From: Bacteroidales bacterium
Lineage (GTDB): Bacteria > Bacteroidota > Bacteroidia > Bacteroidales > UBA932
NCBI GenBank assembly: GCA_023227835.1
Contig: JALOCI010000002.1
Location: 1-64,000 of the forward strand
DNA length: 64,000 nucleotides
Reading direction: 5' to 3'
Shown here: positions 6,628 through 14,719 of the stretch, piece after piece
Layout: each line of letters opens with the position of its first letter
Position numbering within the stretch: the stretch's first letter is position 1
Made by a program: the position numbers and the translations under genes
The notes under the pieces: generated by a model
Database searches by the model: none
What the model saw: the letters and a program-made list of their open reading frames with translations, nothing else
Told to the model about the DNA's origin: nothing

Positions 6628-7389
6628 TTAGACACCTGACTTAATAATATTTCTAGAAACGAGTATTTCCAAGTCTTCCGGAGTGTCGATGGAGTAGGAT
6701 TGATACTCTGTAATGGCGACTTTAATCTTGTATCCCGATTCCAGCCATCTGAGCTGTTCCAGTTGCTCTGCGATTTCTAGAGGAGTTTGTTCAAGAGCCG
6801 TAACCTCCTTGAGGGTCTCTCTAGTAAAAGCATAAAGCCCTATGTGCTTGTAATATGTCTTTCCGTCGTTCCATAATGAGGTATCCACTCCTCGTTTATA
6901 TGGTATTGCGCTCCTGCTGAAGTATAGTGCATTCATGTCTGCTGAAAGAACGACCTTGGGGGTGTTGGGGCTGAATATGTCTTCCTCAATCGAGAATTTC
7001 TTCACTAATGTTGCAATTTTTGTGTCCTCTTCTTTAAAACAACCGATAAGTTCAGAAAGTTGACCGGGTTCTATAAAAGGTTCGTCTCCCTGGACATTCA
7101 CGATAATGTCAAACTTTATTCCGTCTCGTTTTTCAACTATGTTTAATGCCTCGAAACAACGATCTGTACCGCTCCGGTGAGAGCCTGAGGTCATGACGGC
7201 ATCTCCGCCGAAACTCTTTACTTCGTCAATGATTCTTTGGTCGTCTGTTGCTACACAAACATGGTCAAAAACAGACGCGCTCCTTTCATACACTCTGTTT
7301 ATCATGCTTTTACCCTCTATTTGGACAAGTGGTTTACCGGGGAAACGGGTGGAACCGTACCTTGAGGGAATTATAGCCAGTATTTTCAT
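6628..7389 (-). CDS. kdsB: 3-deoxy-manno-octulosonate cytidylyltransferase
   Basis: CMP-Kdo synthetase: activates Kdo with CTP to CMP-Kdo in the cytosol for lipid A-core assembly. At 253 residues it is the usual KdsB length. The N-terminus I-I-P-S-R-Y-G-S-T-R-F-P-G-K-P-L is the diagnostic nucleotidyltransferase loop. V-N-V-Q-G-D-E-P-F-I near residue 100 is the second hallmark and carries the metal-binding Asp. Y-K-H-I-G-L-Y-A-F and T-P-L-E-I-A-E-Q-L-E-Q-L-R follow as in the family. It is divergent from the sigma-54 activator gene, with 58 bp between starts. The user of its product, WaaA, lies at 59199-60467. Confidence 0.95.
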   Translation of the reverse strand: MKILAIIPSRYGSTRFPGKPLVQIEGKSMINRVYERSASVFDHVCVATDDQRIIDEVKSFGGDAVMTSGSHRSGTDRCFEALNIVEKRDGIKFDIIVNVQGDEPFIEPGQLSELIGCFKEEDTKIATLVKKFSIEEDIFSPNTPKVVLSADMNALYFSRSAIPYKRGVDTSLWNDGKTYYKHIGLYAFTRETLKEVTALEQTPLEIAEQLEQLRWLESGYKIKVAITEYQSYSIDTPEDLEILVSRNIIKSGV

Positions 7390-7447
7390 AGTGAAAATGG
7401 ATTTTTTAATTTCTCAAAGGTACAAATTTTATCTATTTTTGCAGATT

Positions 7448-8623
7448 ATGGATATACACGCAATAAAACTAAGGTTTGACATCATAGGAGACAACCACGC
7501 CCTTAACCGGGCTATAGACATTGCTGTTCAGGTGGCAAGTACAGACCTCTCAGTGTTGATTACCGGTGAAAGCGGTGTGGGAAAGGAGGTTTTCCCTCAG
7601 ATTATTCATACAAACAGCCCAAGAAAGCATAACCAATACTTTGCAGTCAATTGCGGTGCCATTCCTGAAGGCACAATTGATTCCGAGTTGTTTGGACATG
7701 AAAAAGGGTCGTTTACCGGTGCTTATGAAACCAGAAAGGGTTATTTTGAAGTTGCAGACGGAGGTACTCTTTTCCTTGATGAAGTTGCAGAACTGCCGCT
7801 CTCTACACAGGTAAGGCTTCTGAGAGTTCTTCAGTCGGGAGAATTTATTAAAGTAGGTTCTTCCAAGGTGCAGAAAACTGATGTCCGTGTCATAGCTGCC
7901 ACAAATGTCAATGTTTTAAGAGCCATAGAAATGGGGAAATTCAGGGAAGACCTGTATTATAGGTTAAACACCGTTCCAATCTATGTCCCGCCATTACGAG
8001 AGAGAAAGGAGGATATACACCAGCTTTTCAAGAAGTTTGCTCTTGACTTTGCCGATAAGTACAAAATGCCGACCATCAGACTTAACCATGATGCGGTCAG
8101 AATCCTTGAAAATTACAGATGGCCGGGAAACATAAGGCAGCTGAAAAGTATTGCTGAGCAAATATCAATAATTGAGCATAACCGTGAGATATCACCTGAG
8201 GTGCTTAAAAAGTATATACCAGAGGACGGAGTGAGCCATCTTCCTGTCAGAACAGAGGGACACGGGGCCGATTATCTGACAGACAGGGATATTATCTTCA
8301 AAGTGCTTTATCAACTGAGGCAGGAAATTGAAGAATTGAAATCCGGAATCGTAAAGAACCAGGTCCCTGTGAACGGAGTGATTGCAAAAAGGGATGATGT
8401 CGGGGAGGTTATAGAGGACAGGAATGTTGTTGACTACGACGAAGAGGCCGAGATTAGCAGCGGCAGGGAATCTCAGGATTTCTCAATTCACAGCATGAAC
8501 GCCGATCTGATCAGAAAATCCCTAGAGAAGCATAACGGTAAACGTAAAGCCGCCGCCGCCGAATTGGGTATATCAGAGAGGACACTATACAGGAAAATAA
8601 AAGAGTTAAACCTCGATATATGA
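7448..8623 (+). CDS. Sigma-54-interacting transcriptional activator without sensor domain
   Basis: A 391-residue AAA+ bacterial enhancer-binding protein. The start at 7448 (M-D-I-H-A-I-K) is chosen because longer frames run antisense through kdsB. The AAA+ domain begins at once (residues ~10-235): Walker A G-E-S-G-V-G-K-E, sigma-54 contact loop G-S-F-T-G-A (a variant of GAFTGA), Walker B G-T-L-F-L-D-E-V, R-E-D-L-Y-Y-R-L and W-P-G-N-I-R-Q-L. A variable linker leads to a Fis-type helix-turn-helix at the C-terminus (A-A-A-E-L-G-I-S-E-R-T-L-Y-R-K-I-K). There is no receiver, GAF or PAS domain, so control must come from expression level or a partner. Its stop overlaps the lptE start by 4 bp, so it is the first gene of the lptE-secG operon. 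Confidence 0.92.
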   Translation: MDIHAIKLRFDIIGDNHALNRAIDIAVQVASTDLSVLITGESGVGKEVFPQIIHTNSPRKHNQYFAVNCGAIPEGTIDSELFGHEKGSFTGAYETRKGYFEVADGGTLFLDEVAELPLSTQVRLLRVLQSGEFIKVGSSKVQKTDVRVIAATNVNVLRAIEMGKFREDLYYRLNTVPIYVPPLRERKEDIHQLFKKFALDFADKYKMPTIRLNHDAVRILENYRWPGNIRQLKSIAEQISIIEHNREISPEVLKKYIPEDGVSHLPVRTEGHGADYLTDRDIIFKVLYQLRQEIEELKSGIVKNQVPVNGVIAKRDDVGEVIEDRNVVDYDEEAEISSGRESQDFSIHSMNADLIRKSLEKHNGKRKAAAAELGISERTLYRKIKELNLDI

Positions 8624-9117
8624 GAAAATTAGTAATACTATTGGCTTTTATCCCACTCATGTGTGGCTGCGGTATATACAGCTTCTCCGGAACATCAATA
8701 GCCCCGGATGTGCAGTCAATCACTGTCATGACAATCCAGAACAGGGCAATGAGGGTTAATCCGGCTTTGAGCAACCTGCTTACGGAAGAGCTCAAGGAGA
8801 AGTATCGCAGGCTTACAAAATTGAGACTTGATCCCGACAATGGAGACCTTATTGTAGAGGGAGACATTCTTTCGTATGAGACAACTGCGCTTGCCGTTAC
8901 ATCTCAGGAGATTGCCTCGCAGAACAGACTGACTGTTACTGTAAAGATAAAATTTACTAATATTAAACACCCTGAGGAAAACTTCGAGAAGTCCTTTGTT
9001 GCGTTTAAGGATTTCTCTTCAACAACAAGCCTCGATTCAGTGGAGTCATCATTGGTAGACTTGATCGTCGAAACAATTGTCGATGAAATATTTAACGCAA
9101 CCGTGGCAAACTGGTAA
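8620..9117 (+). CDS. lptE: LPS assembly lipoprotein LptE-like
   Basis: A 165-residue lipoprotein (lipobox L-M-C-G-C with Cys at 16 or 18). The mature part has the LptE pattern seen in Bacteroidota: G-I-Y-S-F-S-G-T-S, then V-Q-S-I-T-V, N-P-A-L-S-N-L-L-T-E-E-L-K-E-K-Y and a G-D-L-I-V-E-G-D-I strand. LptE plugs the LptD barrel in the outer membrane and helps insert LPS. It overlaps the activator gene by 4 bp (ATGA) and precedes the linker gene and secG. The assignment rests on pattern, length and context. Confidence 0.85.
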   Translation: MRKLVILLAFIPLMCGCGIYSFSGTSIAPDVQSITVMTIQNRAMRVNPALSNLLTEELKEKYRRLTKLRLDPDNGDLIVEGDILSYETTALAVTSQEIASQNRLTVTVKIKFTNIKHPEENFEKSFVAFKDFSSTTSLDSVESSLVDLIVETIVDEIFNATVANW

Positions 9118-9129
9118 AATTTCAAAATT

Positions 9130-9759
9130 ATGAGCAATACAGACATATCAGTTTTGGAGCAGACGCTGGAGAGATTTCCGTGGTTTGCACTGGGTCATTA
9201 TGAATTGTTCAGAAAAGCTTGTGAACTTGGAGAGGAGCACAAGAGAGACTGTCTGAGCAGGACAGCAGCTCATGTATATTCAAGAGAGGTGCTCTACAAT
9301 CTTGCACGAGAGGAGAAAAAAGTGCTGAAGGACGATGTCGGAGAGGATGTTTCAATAGGAGAAGAGATTGCTTTTGAAATAGAGGATGAACCCTTGGATA
9401 TTCAAACTGTACCGAAAATAGTGATGGCTGGAGGCGACTATTTTTCAAGAGCAGAATTGGATAAGGCAGAACTTGATCTTGGACAGCCTTTGGATAAGTT
9501 TATCTCTGAAAAACCGTCGCTGCTTAAGGGCAATATAAATTCTCAGAAGGATTCTGAATTTGTTACAGAGCCGCTTTTGGAAGAGAATTTCGATGATTCG
9601 GGTTTCTATACCGAGACGCTTGCAAAAATCTATAGTGAGCAAGGCTTTTACAAAAGAGCACTAGAGGTTTATGCTAAACTTATTTTGTTATATCCAGAAA
9701 AAAATAGTTACTTTGCGACCCTTGTACAAGAATTAAAAAGCAAACATAATTTATATTAA
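9130..9759 (+). CDS. Conserved hypothetical protein between lptE and secG
   Basis: A 209-residue acidic protein with no signal peptide or transmembrane segment, so cytosolic. The first ~60 residues are helical (F-P-W-F-A-L-G-H-Y-E-L-F-R-K-A). The middle is acidic and probably disordered. The last ~40 residues look like one TPR-like hairpin (T-E-T-L-A-K-I-Y-S-E-Q-G-F-Y-K-R-A-L-E-V-Y). From memory, Bacteroidetes genomes often carry such a protein between lptE and secG. It lies 12 bp after lptE and one base before secG, so it is clearly cotranscribed. Function unknown; a scaffold or adaptor role is possible from the terminal repeat. Confidence 0.75.
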   Translation: MSNTDISVLEQTLERFPWFALGHYELFRKACELGEEHKRDCLSRTAAHVYSREVLYNLAREEKKVLKDDVGEDVSIGEEIAFEIEDEPLDIQTVPKIVMAGGDYFSRAELDKAELDLGQPLDKFISEKPSLLKGNINSQKDSEFVTEPLLEENFDDSGFYTETLAKIYSEQGFYKRALEVYAKLILLYPEKNSYFATLVQELKSKHNLY

Positions 9760-9760
9760 T

Positions 9761-10129
9761 ATGTATACAACCATTTCCATCTTAATTGTAATCGCCAGCA
9801 TCTTATTGACAATTATAGTGTTAATACAGAATTCAAAAGGTGGCGGATTGGCAGCGAACTTTGCTTCAGGCAATCAAACTTTTGGAGTTCGTCAAACAGC
9901 AGATTTCTTGGAAAAGGCAACATGGACCTTGGCCATAACTATAATTGTACTTTGTGTACTTGCTACAGCCTTTGTTTCTACCGGTGGTAAAGAGGGAAGT
10001 TCCGTACAGCAGAAAATTGAGAATACTGCACCAGTTCAGGGACAACCACAGTTCCCATCTTCTACTCCTTCTTCTGCTCCATCTACAGAAAAAGCTCCGA
10101 CAGAGACCCCGGCTACACCTCAGAAGTAA
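9761..10129 (+). CDS. secG: Preprotein translocase subunit SecG
   Basis: A 122-residue inner-membrane protein with the SecG plan: first transmembrane helix at residues ~3-21, a cytoplasmic loop with Q-N-S-K-G-G-G-L, F-A-S-G-N-Q-T-F-G-V-R and A-D-F-L-E-K-A-T-W, a second helix at ~55-73, and a Pro/Ser/Thr-rich tail from ~85, longer than in E. coli. SecG stimulates protein passage through SecYEG. The gene starts one base after the preceding stop and is followed by a terminator at 10153-10181, so it ends the operon. Confidence 0.95.
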   Translation: MYTTISILIVIASILLTIIVLIQNSKGGGLAANFASGNQTFGVRQTADFLEKATWTLAITIIVLCVLATAFVSTGGKEGSSVQQKIENTAPVQGQPQFPSSTPSSAPSTEKAPTETPATPQK

Positions 10130-10152
10130 AAATTTTAATAAGCAATATATTA

Positions 10153-10181
10153 GCTCGTTACGCAAGTAGCGAGCTTTTTTT
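10153..10181 (+). terminator. Intrinsic terminator after secG
   Basis: Nine-pair stem GCTCGTTAC / GTAGCGAGC (one G-T pair) closed by a GCAA tetraloop and followed by seven T residues. It lies 24 bp after the secG stop. Confidence 0.9.
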
Positions 10182-10228
10182 GTGAAAATTTTTACTACTA
10201 TGTGATGCATGGTAATAAAAATTATATA

Positions 10229-10236
10229 TATATTTG
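10229..10236 (+). promoter_or_regulatory. Bacteroidota -7 element (TATATTTG) for the PspC/PadR operon
   Basis: TATATTTG fits the phylum -7 consensus TAnnTTTG and lies 38 bp before the start codon at 10275. No good TTTG -33 box is seen at the right distance (TGTG at 10201-10204 is the nearest), so the call is moderate. Confidence 0.5.
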
Positions 10237-10274
10237 CACAACCAAAAACTATAAAACTCTAAAATACTATAAAA

Positions 10275-10841
10275 ATGAAAAAAGTGGTTAATGTTGGTAT
10301 AGGCGGAAGAAGTTTTGTTATTGACGAAGATGCTTACCAAAGGTTGGACAAATACCTTGAAAGATTCCGCGAAAAAACCAGAATGGGGATTCAGACAAAA
10401 GATGTTATGGAGGATCTTGAGCAAAGAATAGCCGAACTCTTTTCCGAATCACTAAGATCAGAGCAGGAGGTCGTGAATCTTGCGCTGGTGAATAAGGTCG
10501 TTTCTCAGTTGGGGATGCCTGATGGCGGACCTGTCGAAGACGATTTCGGTACACTTGGGTCTGAACCTGTAAATCCTGTCGTAACAAAAAGGTTATACAG
10601 GGATCCGGATTCGAGAGTATTCGGAGGTGTATGCGGGGGGGTTGCATACTATCTGAATGTAGACGTCGTGCTTATGAGAGTGCTGTTTTTTATCGCCATA
10701 ATGATGGGCGGTATCGGCTTCTGGGGTTATATTATTTTCTGGATAGTGACTCCTGTGGCTAATACAGCTTCCCAGAAGTGTGAAATGAGAGGTTTGCCGG
10801 TTACTGCCGAAAACCTGAGGAAATATTCAATCTATAAATGA
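10275..10841 (+). CDS. PspC domain membrane protein (short)
   Basis: A 188-residue protein. Residues ~1-85 are a soluble domain (V-V-N-V-G-I-G-G-R-S-F-V-I-D-E-D-A-Y then E-D-L-E-Q-R-I-A-E-L-F) also found at the N-terminus of the 523-residue product encoded at 11195-12766. Residues ~100-160 are a PspC module: R-D-P-D-S-R-V-F-G-G-V-C-G-G, Y-L-N-V-D and a hydrophobic helix with G-I-G-F-W-G-Y-I-I-F-W-I. PspC proteins sense or respond to envelope stress at the inner membrane. First gene of a three-gene set (short PspC, PadR, long PspC) spaced by 7 bp each, probably controlled by the PadR protein. Confidence 0.88.
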   Translation: MKKVVNVGIGGRSFVIDEDAYQRLDKYLERFREKTRMGIQTKDVMEDLEQRIAELFSESLRSEQEVVNLALVNKVVSQLGMPDGGPVEDDFGTLGSEPVNPVVTKRLYRDPDSRVFGGVCGGVAYYLNVDVVLMRVLFFIAIMMGGIGFWGYIIFWIVTPVANTASQKCEMRGLPVTAENLRKYSIYK

Positions 10842-10848
10842 TTTTGCC

Positions 10849-11187
10849 ATGAACGATATTAATACTGACAATCTAAAGTCGCAGATGCGTAAGGGTGTCC
10901 TTGAGTATTGCATACTCAGCATACTAAATAATAATGATGCTTATGCCTCTGAGTTGATAGGTCAACTTAAGGATGCAAGCATGATAGTTGTGGAGGGAAC
11001 GTTATATCCTCTTCTTACCAGGCAGAAAAACCAGGGACTCTTGAGTTACCGCTGGGAGGAATCTACCCAGGGACCACCAAGAAAGTACTACTCAATTACA
11101 GATAAGGGCAAGGAATTGCTAGCAGAGATGGACAGTGCGTGGGATGATCTGATTCAGACAATAGCATTATTAAGAAAAAAACAATAA
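10849..11187 (+). CDS. PadR family transcriptional regulator
   Basis: A 112-residue winged-helix protein typical of small (subfamily 2) PadR repressors. Signature phrases in order are M-R-K-G-V-L-E-Y-C-I-L-S-I-L, D-A-Y-A-S-E-L-I, V-V-E-G-T-L-Y-P-L-L-T-R, G-L-L-S-Y-R-W, G-P-P-R-K-Y-Y-S-I-T-D-K-G and a C-terminal dimerisation helix. PadR proteins usually repress the adjacent genes and release on ligand binding. Here it sits 7 bp from a PspC gene on each side, as in other Bacteroidota PadR-PspC operons, so autoregulation of the operon is likely. The inducer is unknown. Confidence 0.92.
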   Translation: MNDINTDNLKSQMRKGVLEYCILSILNNNDAYASELIGQLKDASMIVVEGTLYPLLTRQKNQGLLSYRWEESTQGPPRKYYSITDKGKELLAEMDSAWDDLIQTIALLRKKQ

Positions 11188-11194
11188 GTTAATC

Positions 11195-12766
11195 ATGAAA
11201 AAAGTAGTAAAAGTAAGTGTAGGTAATCTTGCTTTCACCATCGATGAAGATGGTTATGAACTTTTAAAATCGTACCTGGGAGAACTGAAGGCTCATTATA
11301 AGTCAAAACAGAACGGTAATGAGATTATCGAAGGTATTGAGGAGAGAATTGCTGAGCTTTTTGTTGAGAAATCGGGAATGAACAGTGTGGTCTCAATCGA
11401 GGTTGTGAAGGATGTGGTAAACATATTGGGCCGTCCTGAGGTGATTGATGATGAGGATAACCAGTACTATGAAGATTCAAGGGATCAATCCTACAGGGTT
11501 ACACAGAAGAGATTCTTCCGTGATCCAAACAATAAGGTGATTGCCGGTCTGTGCTCCGGTTTTGCGGCATATATCAATGTTGATCCGCTACTGATAAGAG
11601 TTCTTGTTGTTATATTCTCATTCGGCTTCTCATTACTCGGTACTCATATCGGAGGACCTTCATTCATGGTTCTGGCATACATTATACTCTGGATTATTAT
11701 TCCTGAAGCGAAAACAGTCGAGCAGAAGTGTGCCATGAGGGGAGAAAAGCTGGATCTCTCTGATATACAAAGGAGAGTTGAGTATGGCGCTATTCAATCC
11801 GGAGAGAGTGGCAGAAGATCTTCTGCTAATGGAGGTTCGGTGGTTAATGAGATTTTCAGGGTCTTCTCAAAGATTGTTGCCGTTTTCCTGATAATAATTG
11901 CCCTTTCTGGTATTGTATCACTTACCTTTCTATTTTTAGGAATAGAAATATTCAATGGAATTGTGCCGGTTGACTTCCTGAACTTTATCCAGCTGGGTAT
12001 GAACAATGCTTTTTGGTTAAAGCTCTCCTTACTGCTCGTTCTATTCCTTCCTTTGGCAGGAATGTTTGTGGCCGGCTTGCAGATTCTTTTCGGTTCAAGG
12101 ACAAGGCGTTTTAAACCGGGTCTTATAATCTTTATACTGTGGATCGTGTCTGTCTTCTCTTTTGCCACTTTTGCATCAATTGCCTCTAAGCCGTATTGGA
12201 GCCAGGCTACTGAGGAGAGATCTCTCCCGCTGGGTAATGAGATAGATACGCTATACATAAAACTGGAGACAGATAAGACAATGCCGGCAGAGAATGTTTT
12301 CATAGATGCAGACAGGTCTGATTTCGGATTATTCTGGATAGATCAGAAGAGTAAGGACCTTGTCATATTTCCCGGAATTGACATTGTAAGACAAAGTGAG
12401 GCATCTGAGAGAGAGGTTTTCTGTGAGATACACACAATGGCTCAAACATACGGAGAGGCATTGATGAAAGGGCGTAATATGCCGCAATTCATAACTGTCA
12501 GTGATTCACTTTTAACAATCAAAGGTGAGGCATATAACAATAACAGGAAGTGGGACGGAACGGTTAAAGAGATTAAACTCTATATTCCCGACAGCGTAAA
12601 GGTTATTATCACATCCCCGATTGACTTTGATTTCTCTCACAGTTACAGGAGCAATTACAAATGGGACATGTTCTATTGGAATGGCCGACCCTTCCGCAGC
12701 CACCACAGATCGTGGAGCTGGGAAGATGACGGGACATATAAGAGGTGGGAGTGGAGAGAGAACTGA
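11195..12766 (+). CDS. PspC domain membrane protein (long)
   Basis: A 523-residue protein. Residues 1-85 repeat the N-terminal soluble domain of the short PspC protein (K-V-V-K-V-S-V-G-N, I-E-E-R-I-A-E-L-F). Residues ~105-170 are the PspC module (R-D-P-N-N-K-V-I-A-G-L-C-S-G). Three further membrane helices span about residues 225-330. The C-terminal ~190 residues are polar and beta-rich, probably outside the inner membrane, with V-F-I-D-A-D, I-T-V-S-D-S-L and V-K-V-I-I-T-S-P-I-D-F-D stretches like those of DUF4097/DUF2807-type beta-helical domains. It ends in a His/Trp-rich tail (H-H-R-S-W-S-W). Probably an envelope-stress membrane protein. It converges on kbl with only 5 bp between stops. 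Confidence 0.88.
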   Translation: MKKVVKVSVGNLAFTIDEDGYELLKSYLGELKAHYKSKQNGNEIIEGIEERIAELFVEKSGMNSVVSIEVVKDVVNILGRPEVIDDEDNQYYEDSRDQSYRVTQKRFFRDPNNKVIAGLCSGFAAYINVDPLLIRVLVVIFSFGFSLLGTHIGGPSFMVLAYIILWIIIPEAKTVEQKCAMRGEKLDLSDIQRRVEYGAIQSGESGRRSSANGGSVVNEIFRVFSKIVAVFLIIIALSGIVSLTFLFLGIEIFNGIVPVDFLNFIQLGMNNAFWLKLSLLLVLFLPLAGMFVAGLQILFGSRTRRFKPGLIIFILWIVSVFSFATFASIASKPYWSQATEERSLPLGNEIDTLYIKLETDKTMPAENVFIDADRSDFGLFWIDQKSKDLVIFPGIDIVRQSEASEREVFCEIHTMAQTYGEALMKGRNMPQFITVSDSLLTIKGEAYNNNRKWDGTVKEIKLYIPDSVKVIITSPIDFDFSHSYRSNYKWDMFYWNGRPFRSHHRSWSWEDDGTYKRWEWREN

Positions 12767-12771
12767 TGTAG

Positions 12772-13962
12772 TTATTTAATTACTCCAAGTTCCTTCCCAA
12801 CCTTTTTAAAGGCTGCAATACACTTGTCAAGGTGTTCCGGCTCGTGTCCGGCAGAAATCTGCACACGGATACGGGCCTGATCCTTAGGTACCACAGGAAA
12901 ATAGAAACCTGTGACGTATATACCCTCCTCAAGCATTCTTGAGGCAAATTGTTGAGAGAGTTTTGCATCATACAGCATAACTGCGCAGATTGCAGATTGA
13001 GTAGGCTTTATGTCAAAACCGACTGCTTTCATCTTCTCTACGAAGTAATCTGTATTACTGTGCAGCTTATCTTGCAGCTCATTGGTCTTTGACATCATGT
13101 CGAACATCGCTATACCAGCCGCAGCGACCATTGGCGGAACAGAGTTCGAGAACAGATATGGTCTTGAGCGTTGGCGTAACAATGCTATAATCTCTTTTTT
13201 CCCTGTTGTAAAACCGCCAATCGCACCACCAAATGATTTTCCGAGTGTTCCGGTTATTATCTCCACCTTTCCCCTGAGATTATATAGTTCTGTAGTTCCC
13301 CGTCCCGTTTTACCGACAACACCTGCCGAGTGAGACTCGTCCACCATTACCATTGCGTTGTATTTTTCAGCTAACCGGTATATCTTATCGAGAGGTGCCA
13401 CATTTCCATCCATTGAGAAAACACCGTCGGTGACAATTAGGCGGAATCTCTGTGCCTGAGAGACCTTGAGACACTCTTCGAGCTCTTCCATATTTGCATT
13501 TGCGTAACGATATCTCTGAGCCTTGCACAACCTTACACCATCAATTATTGATGCATGGTTCAGAGAGTCGGAGATTATTGCATCTTCTTCTGTGAGAAGT
13601 GGTTCAAAAACGCCACCGTTTGCATCAAAACAAGCTGCATAGAGAATGGAGTCCTCTGTTCCGAAGAACTCTGCGATTTTCTTTTCAAGTTCTATATGAA
13701 GGTCTTGAGTTCCGCATATAAAGCGTACACTTGACATCCCGAACCCTCTTTTGTCAAGTGCTTCCTTAGCTGCATCTATAAGAATTCTATTATTTGAAAG
13801 CCCAAGATAATTATTGGCGCAAAAATTGATAACCTCCTGACCTGTGCTGACTTTTATTTTAGCTTGTTGAGAAGTTGTAATGACGCGTTCTCTTTTATAA
13901 AGACCTGCAGATTCTATATTCTGGAGTTCTTGTGACAAATGCTTCTGAAAGTTGCTGTACAT
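12772..13962 (-). CDS. kbl: Glycine C-acetyltransferase (2-amino-3-ketobutyrate CoA ligase)
   Basis: A 396-residue PLP-dependent alpha-oxoamine synthase. It interconverts 2-amino-3-oxobutyrate plus CoA with glycine plus acetyl-CoA (threonine breakdown). Visible hallmarks are N-F-C-A-N-N-Y-L-G-L-S near residue 46, G-F-G-M-S-S-V-R-F-I-C-G-T, D-S-L-N-H-A-S-I-I-D-G, V-D-E-S-H-S-A-G-V-V-G (PLP-binding Asp and His) and G-T-L-G-K-S-F-G-G-A with the Schiff-base lysine. Length matches E. coli Kbl (~398). No threonine dehydrogenase gene is adjacent. Serine palmitoyltransferase, important in sphingolipid-making Bacteroidetes, is a relative, but the motif set and N-terminus fit Kbl better. A -7 element TAACTTTG lies at 14004-13997. 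Confidence 0.9.
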   Translation of the reverse strand: MYSNFQKHLSQELQNIESAGLYKRERVITTSQQAKIKVSTGQEVINFCANNYLGLSNNRILIDAAKEALDKRGFGMSSVRFICGTQDLHIELEKKIAEFFGTEDSILYAACFDANGGVFEPLLTEEDAIISDSLNHASIIDGVRLCKAQRYRYANANMEELEECLKVSQAQRFRLIVTDGVFSMDGNVAPLDKIYRLAEKYNAMVMVDESHSAGVVGKTGRGTTELYNLRGKVEIITGTLGKSFGGAIGGFTTGKKEIIALLRQRSRPYLFSNSVPPMVAAAGIAMFDMMSKTNELQDKLHSNTDYFVEKMKAVGFDIKPTQSAICAVMLYDAKLSQQFASRMLEEGIYVTGFYFPVVPKDQARIRVQISAGHEPEHLDKCIAAFKKVGKELGVIK

Positions 13963-14045
13963 GTTGAAATTTGTTATTTGTTACCGTTTATTTATACAAA
14001 GTTATAAGGAAATCTTCTATGTTGTAAGAAAATTTAAAAACTATT

Positions 14046-14076
14046 TTTGTTTTTTAAGTTTTCATATATACATTTG
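14046..14076 (+). promoter_or_regulatory. Canonical Bacteroidota promoter for the TetR-RND efflux operon
   Basis: TTTG (14046-14049), a 19-base spacer, then TACATTTG (14069-14076): both boxes and the spacing match the primary sigma promoter of the phylum. The start codon at 14102 is 25 bp downstream, so the regulator is first in its own operon. Confidence 0.8.
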
Positions 14077-14101
14077 CACCCTGGTTTCAAATTAATTAGA
14101 T

Positions 14102-14719
14102 ATGACTATCAAAGAAAGAATTGTGGAAAATTCAATTGATCTTTTCATGAAAAGGGGTTGCAAGTCTGTAACTATGGACGAGATTGCTTCTGAGAATGGA
14201 ATATCAAAGAGAACTTTGTATGAAAATTTTGAAGATAAGAATTCTCTGTTAAAGGAGTGTCTCTGTACAGCTTATGAAAGGACTAAAAATGCTACAGAAC
14301 AGGTTTTTAACAGTTCGGAAAACGTTTATGATCTGATTTTTAAAATTCATGAATGCAAGACAAATCAGAGGTACAATTTTAAAATGTCATTTGTAGCTGA
14401 GCTCAAGAAGTTTTATCCTGATGTATACGAAAGCATGAGGTTGAAATTTTCTAATTATCACAATGAAAGTACACAGACATTCATTGCCAGGGGGCAAAAA
14501 GAGGGCCTCATTTTGGAAAGTGTTAATAAAGAAATTATTATAAAAGCGATTATAACGATGACCGATATGATGATGAACGGAGATGTGTTTTCCGGTTTGA
14601 ATGCAACAAGGAGACAAATTTTTCAGGAGACAATATTGTTATATATAAGAGGAATATCTACAACACGAGGAATAGAGTTATTGGATAACTATTTAAATAA
14701 AAGTAAAGATGAGAAGTAG
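14102..14719 (+). CDS. TetR/AcrR family transcriptional regulator
   Basis: A 205-residue repressor. The N-terminal helix-turn-helix domain (residues ~5-50) has I-V-E-N-S-I-D-L-F-M-K-R-G-C, S-V-T-M-D-E-I-A and I-S-K-R-T-L-Y-E-N-F-E-D-K, the classic TetR pattern. The C-terminal ~150 residues form the helical ligand and dimer domain. It is first in an efflux operon and overlaps the TolC-like gene by 11 bp, so it most likely represses its own promoter (14046-14076) and the pump until a toxic compound binds. Ligand not deducible. Confidence 0.93.
   Translation: MTIKERIVENSIDLFMKRGCKSVTMDEIASENGISKRTLYENFEDKNSLLKECLCTAYERTKNATEQVFNSSENVYDLIFKIHECKTNQRYNFKMSFVAELKKFYPDVYESMRLKFSNYHNESTQTFIARGQKEGLILESVNKEIIIKAIITMTDMMMNGDVFSGLNATRRQIFQETILLYIRGISTTRGIELLDNYLNKSKDEK

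Noticed and set aside
7193..7447. Longer start for the sigma-54 activator
   Set aside because: The extra 85 codons run antisense through kdsB and look like shadow sequence. The AAA+ domain begins right after the ATG at 7448, and -7-like boxes lie in the gap.
12772..13962. Serine palmitoyltransferase instead of Kbl
   Set aside because: Same fold family and relevant to sphingolipid-making Bacteroidetes, but the N-terminus, length and active-site phrases fit glycine C-acetyltransferase better.
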